DNA from: Echinicola rosea
GTDB taxonomy: Bacteria; Bacteroidota; Bacteroidia; Cytophagales; Cyclobacteriaceae
NCBI RefSeq assembly: GCF_005281475.1
Contig: NZ_CP040106.1
Location: 4,430,501 to 4,494,500 of the forward strand
DNA: 64,000 nt
Direction of reading: 5' to 3'
This document shows positions 60,980-64,000 of this stretch, one piece after another. The stretch's first letter is position 1; the number at the start of each line of letters is the position of its first letter. A model generated the notes under the pieces. The model saw nothing but the letters and a program-made list of their open reading frames with translations. It had not been told where the DNA came from and searched no databases. The translations under genes and the position numbers were made by a program.

Positions 60980-63448
60980 ATGGCACATCTGATCGACTAT
61001 ATCTGGCAGAGTTCCTTCTGCCTCTTATTTTTTTTCGGGATATATTGGTGTTTCCTGAGAAGGGAAAAAGTTTTTGGCTTTACGCGGGTGTTTCTACTGG
61101 TCACACCCGTACTGGCCTTGTTATTCCCCTTGATAGAAATACCGGTGGAATTTTCCAAGCCCACCATATCCCTGGAAAACACGGACTTTTTACAATACTT
61201 GACAGCGCAGGAGGCCAAAGAAGGCATTGCAGCAAGTTATGGACTTCCTGAAGTAACCGTAGAAAGCACCAAGCTCCCCATTCTCTTGGAGTGGAAAGAC
61301 TATTTGTTTTTAGGGTATTTGACGATAGCAATATTACTTATTTTCAGGCTGTTGTGGCAGTTCCTGCAATTAAGGCTGCTGACCGAAAAGGGTTGGTACC
61401 AAACGGTATTCAATTTGAAAAACAGCTATTTTTTGATACCTACATTCGGTCTGGCACCGGTATTTTCATTTTTCAACAGACTCTTTTGGGACGATAGCCA
61501 GCAACTAAAACCTGAAGAAAAGGCACATATCATCAAGCATGAAATAGAGCATATTCGCCAGGGGCATTCATGGGATATGATGTATTACCAGATATTGAGT
61601 ATTTTATTTTGGTTTAACCCCGGTATCCATTTAATGCGAAGTGCATTAATTGACACCCACGAATATTCGGCAGACGCCAATGTCGTGAAGCAAACCGCAA
61701 ACAAAGACACCTATACGAATCTTATTGTCAAAATAGCATTTAAAGGACTGGATCTTCCTGTTGGCAACTATTTCATTAGATCGACAACCTTAAAACGCAT
61801 TATGATGATGAAGAACAACAAAAAAACCAATTGGTTTAAGTTGGTGATGGTGGTACCCCTGACAGCCATGTTACTGGCTCTGGTCTCCATGAAGACCATT
61901 TCTACCTCCAGCTTTTTTGAGACAGGATCCAGCTTGAGCTTGGCCAACATGAAAGAACTGATCAAACAAGCGCAGGATACGATAAATGTGAGTACTAAGG
62001 TGATGCATATTCCAAACCCTGAGCACTACGAATATGTATCAGCCCTAAAGGATGGCAAAGTCATTGCCCAACTGGGAAACCTACAATATGAAATCGGGAA
62101 CATTTCCGATGATGAGGAATATGCTGACGTGATGGGAATGATAAACATCTTCAAACACCACAGCAGCTTTGTTAAAAGATACGACACCCCGGAACTGCAT
62201 ACCACAGCAGATAAAATGCCCGTGGCAAAAGGCGGCATAGAGGAATGGAATAAGTTTCTATCCAAAAATCTCAAGTACCCCACCGAGGCAAGAAGGCTGG
62301 GAATGACCGGTAATATTTACATCGAGTTTGTGGTGAGCAAAGAAGGCAAAGTCCTACAACCCACTCTTAAACGATCTTTGGGCATGGGCTTGGATGATGA
62401 GATTTTGAGAATTTTCTCTTTGGAAAGTATGCCTGAATGGAATCCAGGCATCATCGATGGAAACGCCGTCAATACGCTCATGGTCCTTCCTATCAGGTTT
62501 AAACTTAAGGGAGAAGTGGCCAAGTCCTCATCGTTTTTTGACACTCCTTCTTACACCCCCAAAAAGGAGGTTTTTGATGTGGTCGAAAAAATGCCTGTTC
62601 CTAAAGGAGGTATGGATGGCTGGAAAGAATATGTTTCTAACAATTTAACTTACCCGCAAGCCGCTCAGGAAAAAGGTGTAGAAGGGACAGTCTATGTCAG
62701 CTTTATCGTAGATGAAGACGGCACACCTCAAAATCCTAAAATCCTTAGGGGTATCGGCAGCGGAGCGGATGAAGAAGCCATGAGGCTAGTGGCAAACGCC
62801 CCCAAATGGACTCCAGGTCAGCAACAAGGCAAAACCGTTCCTGTAGAGATGAAAGTACCCATTAAGTTTCAACTGGATATTCAGGCTATTGGTGCTCCCA
62901 AACCAAACCAACTCGATGACATAGTGGTCGTTGGCTACAGTGCTGTGAGCATAGAGAAAGACAGAAAAAGCCGTCCATCAAAACCTTCCATAAATTCTTC
63001 AGATAAGACCGAAGACAACGGAGAAGACCCGCTTTATATAATTAACGGTGAAGAATATCAAAAGGCAGATATCAGTAAAGTTTCCCCTGAGGACATTAAA
63101 TCCATCAATGTCCTGAAAGGAGAATCAGCCATTGAAAAATATGAAAAGAAAGGTGAAAATGGTGCTATTGAAATCACTTTAAAGGAGGGTGTCCAACCTC
63201 CAAAAAAATCCGATAAATCCAACAACAACCTTCTGCAAGCCCCCAATAAAGATCTCCCAACCTTTGCCAAAGGCGAAGAACCGATCTATCAAGTGGATGG
63301 TGTTGTTTACAAAGCTTCCAAGGTTAAGCTTGAGCTGTCCCCAAAAGACATCAAATCCATTGAAGTGATCAAAAGTGAAGAAGCCGGTATTTATGGCTCA
63401 GCTGCTAAAAATGATATTGTTGTCATTACCACAAAAAACAAACCTTAA
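60980..63448 (+). CDS. M56 (BlaR1-like) metallopeptidase fused to two TonB and two plug-like domains
   Basis: An 822-residue membrane protein. The BlaR1/MecR1-like part (1-315) has four hydrophobic segments (about 5-25, 35-52, 107-127, 287-303) and the zinc motif H187-E-I-E-H191. Residues 405-510 and 530-640 are two TonB C-terminal domains (LKYPTEARRLGMTGNIYIEFVV; LTYPQAAQEKGVEGTVYVSFIV are cut here to fragments YPTEARRLG and YPQAAQEKG). After about 675 two modules resemble the plug of TonB receptors (PLYIINGEEYQKADISKV; EPIYQVDGVVYKASKVK). The upstream BlaI-like repressor is its presumed substrate. It lacks the penicillin-sensing domain of BlaR1; the trigger is unknown. Confidence 0.9.
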   Translation: MAHLIDYIWQSSFCLLFFFGIYWCFLRREKVFGFTRVFLLVTPVLALLFPLIEIPVEFSKPTISLENTDFLQYLTAQEAKEGIAASYGLPEVTVESTKLPILLEWKDYLFLGYLTIAILLIFRLLWQFLQLRLLTEKGWYQTVFNLKNSYFLIPTFGLAPVFSFFNRLFWDDSQQLKPEEKAHIIKHEIEHIRQGHSWDMMYYQILSILFWFNPGIHLMRSALIDTHEYSADANVVKQTANKDTYTNLIVKIAFKGLDLPVGNYFIRSTTLKRIMMMKNNKKTNWFKLVMVVPLTAMLLALVSMKTISTSSFFETGSSLSLANMKELIKQAQDTINVSTKVMHIPNPEHYEYVSALKDGKVIAQLGNLQYEIGNISDDEEYADVMGMINIFKHHSSFVKRYDTPELHTTADKMPVAKGGIEEWNKFLSKNLKYPTEARRLGMTGNIYIEFVVSKEGKVLQPTLKRSLGMGLDDEILRIFSLESMPEWNPGIIDGNAVNTLMVLPIRFKLKGEVAKSSSFFDTPSYTPKKEVFDVVEKMPVPKGGMDGWKEYVSNNLTYPQAAQEKGVEGTVYVSFIVDEDGTPQNPKILRGIGSGADEEAMRLVANAPKWTPGQQQGKTVPVEMKVPIKFQLDIQAIGAPKPNQLDDIVVVGYSAVSIEKDRKSRPSKPSINSSDKTEDNGEDPLYIINGEEYQKADISKVSPEDIKSINVLKGESAIEKYEKKGENGAIEITLKEGVQPPKKSDKSNNNLLQAPNKDLPTFAKGEEPIYQVDGVVYKASKVKLELSPKDIKSIEVIKSEEAGIYGSAAKNDIVVITTKNKP

Positions 63449-63483
63449 GCGGACTTCTTTTACATCTACCCTTAGAGCATTTG

Positions 63484-63511
63484 TTGTTCTCTTTTATGGC
63501 CATTACCTTCG
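63484..63511 (+). promoter_or_regulatory. Possible promoter of the THX gene
   Basis: TTG at 63484-63486 and TACCTTCG at 63504-63511 (one mismatch to TAnnTTTG) are separated by 17 bases, about 45 bp before the ATG at 63557. Confidence 0.4.
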
Positions 63512-63556
63512 CATGTATAGATGAAATAAATTCTTAACCGTAAAATCATAAAAACT

Positions 63557-63673
63557 ATGGGCAAAGGAGATATGAAATCCAAAAGAGGTAAAATCCACCA
63601 AGGGACGTTTGGTAAAAGCAGACCGCGCAAAAACCAAAATATAGCGACCAAAAAAGAGCAATCACAAGCCTAA
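63557..63673 (+). CDS. 30S ribosomal protein THX
   Basis: A 38-residue highly basic peptide beginning MGKGDMKSKRGKI and continuing HQGTFGKSRPRK, the unmistakable signature of ribosomal protein THX (Thx family), which sits in the head of the small ribosomal subunit and stabilises 16S RNA. Being so short, it is easily missed by gene finders. It is monocistronic, with a possible promoter at 63484 and a terminator at 63707. Confidence 0.92.
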   Translation: MGKGDMKSKRGKIHQGTFGKSRPRKNQNIATKKEQSQA

Positions 63674-63706
63674 AGGATCGGTATAAGACACAAGCACTTC
63701 AAAACC

Positions 63707-63737
63707 AAGGCTCGAGAAATACTCGGGCCTTTTCTCT
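63707..63737 (+). terminator. Terminator of the THX gene
   Basis: AAGGCTCGAG (63707-63716) and CTCGGGCCTT (63722-63731) form a 10-bp stem with one G-U pair and a 5-base loop, followed by TTCTCTTTTTT. It lies 33 bp after the THX stop. Confidence 0.85.
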
Positions 63738-63886
63738 TTTTTGGGCTTTCTCTTTATTTTTCGTTTATATATTTCCCCGTATTATACACATATTACACTA
63801 TTTAATATACCATTCGTAATATTCAAACGATCCAATCCATCCAGAAGCATCGTAGATAGTTTGTATAAATCACAACTCACTATCTT

Positions 63887-64000
63887 ATGAAAACAATAGC
63901 AAAAACAATTTTAAGAACAACACTCATCGCCCTACCTACATTAGGCTTCTATTCCTGTGACAACGATGAGGAAATGGACATGCCGGAAAATGAAGTGGCA
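63887..64000 (+). CDS. Predicted lipoprotein, N-terminal part (cut by window edge)
   Basis: ATG at 63887 opens a frame that runs off the right edge (38 residues seen). A basic start (MKTIAKTILRT), a hydrophobic core (LIALPTLGF) and YSC at residue 24 form a lipoprotein signal, followed by an acidic, Met-rich stretch DNDEEMDMPENEVA. The mature domain is outside the window, so no function is given. Confidence 0.7.
   Translation, partial: MKTIAKTILRTTLIALPTLGFYSCDNDEEMDMPENEVA

Noticed and set aside
1-64000. CRISPR arrays, tRNA, rRNA, tmRNA, riboswitches
   Set aside because: No regularly spaced direct repeats, cloverleaf-like sequences or recognisable riboswitch cores were seen on either strand by reading.

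Overview
The window looks like chromosomal DNA of a marine or soil Bacteroidota of the Cyclobacteriaceae type. Echinicola-like is my best guess from overall gene content, not a proven assignment. The evidence is the mix of families (TonB-dependent receptor with a carboxypeptidase-like N-terminal domain, OmpA/PD40 protein, M56 peptidase fused to TonB and plug-like modules, ribosomal protein THX, topoisomerase IV genes parE and parC near each other), starts without Shine-Dalgarno sequences, and promoters of the Bacteroidota TTG-N17-23-TAnnTTTG type. I saw no rRNA, tRNA, CRISPR array, prophage or intact insertion sequence.

Layout. 1-6.4 kb: edge of a probable formate/nitrite-type channel, L-2-hydroxyglutarate oxidase, a small secreted nuclease-fold-like protein, two exported alpha/beta hydrolases, an isochorismatase-like protein and an MFS exporter. 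6.4-7.35 kb: a gene-free, repeat-rich stretch. 7.35-8.8 kb: organic-peroxide defence set ohr-doxX-ohrR. 9.2-16.8 kb, mostly minus strand: FMN glutamate-synthase-like protein, YheT hydrolase, Hpt-like protein, HI0933-type flavoprotein, HerA-like ATPase (DUF853), DUF4332 and DUF937-like proteins. 17.2-22 kb: TPR/zinc-finger protein, PhnA-like protein and the DUF2339-DUF3999 membrane pair. 22-30.8 kb: aspartoacylase-like zinc enzyme, CobW GTPase, penicillin-acylase-like Ntn hydrolase, GH2 beta-galactosidase and a UvrC-N-like GIY-YIG nuclease. 30.9-35.9 kb: divergent iron-uptake locus (PepSY protein, DUF3649-like and DUF3325-like small membrane proteins against a TonB siderophore receptor). 36-41.9 kb: TrmH-type methyltransferase, parC, parE and a membrane protein. 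42.8-50.5 kb: small housekeeping genes (ROK kinase, YkgJ, CvfB, XRE regulator with membrane partner, 3-hydroxybutyryl-CoA dehydrogenase, deoxynucleoside kinase, Hpt protein). 50.5-58.9 kb: S9 peptidase, SRPBCC protein, OmpA/PD40 protein, deoxyhypusine-synthase-like enzyme, OmpH-like lipoprotein and a frameshifted histone-deacetylase-like gene. 59-64 kb: holin-like membrane protein, acyl-CoA desaturase, BlaI/BlaR1-type pair, THX and the start of a lipoprotein.

The least ordinary content lies between genes. Three copies of a ~173-bp element with 14-bp terminal inverted repeats and a GC-rich palindromic core occur at 8.9, 42.6 and 48.9 kb. A second ~176-bp element with related architecture lies at 42.4 kb, and one of its ends recurs at 7.2 kb. 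A 744-bp stretch bounded by perfect 15-bp inverted repeats covers most of the 6.4-7.3 kb gap. Other notable signals are long-spaced inverted repeats in the control regions of the iron locus and of the XRE/membrane operon, a 7-3-7 palindrome upstream of the CobW gene, and a single-base frameshift in a G6 run of the deacetylase gene.
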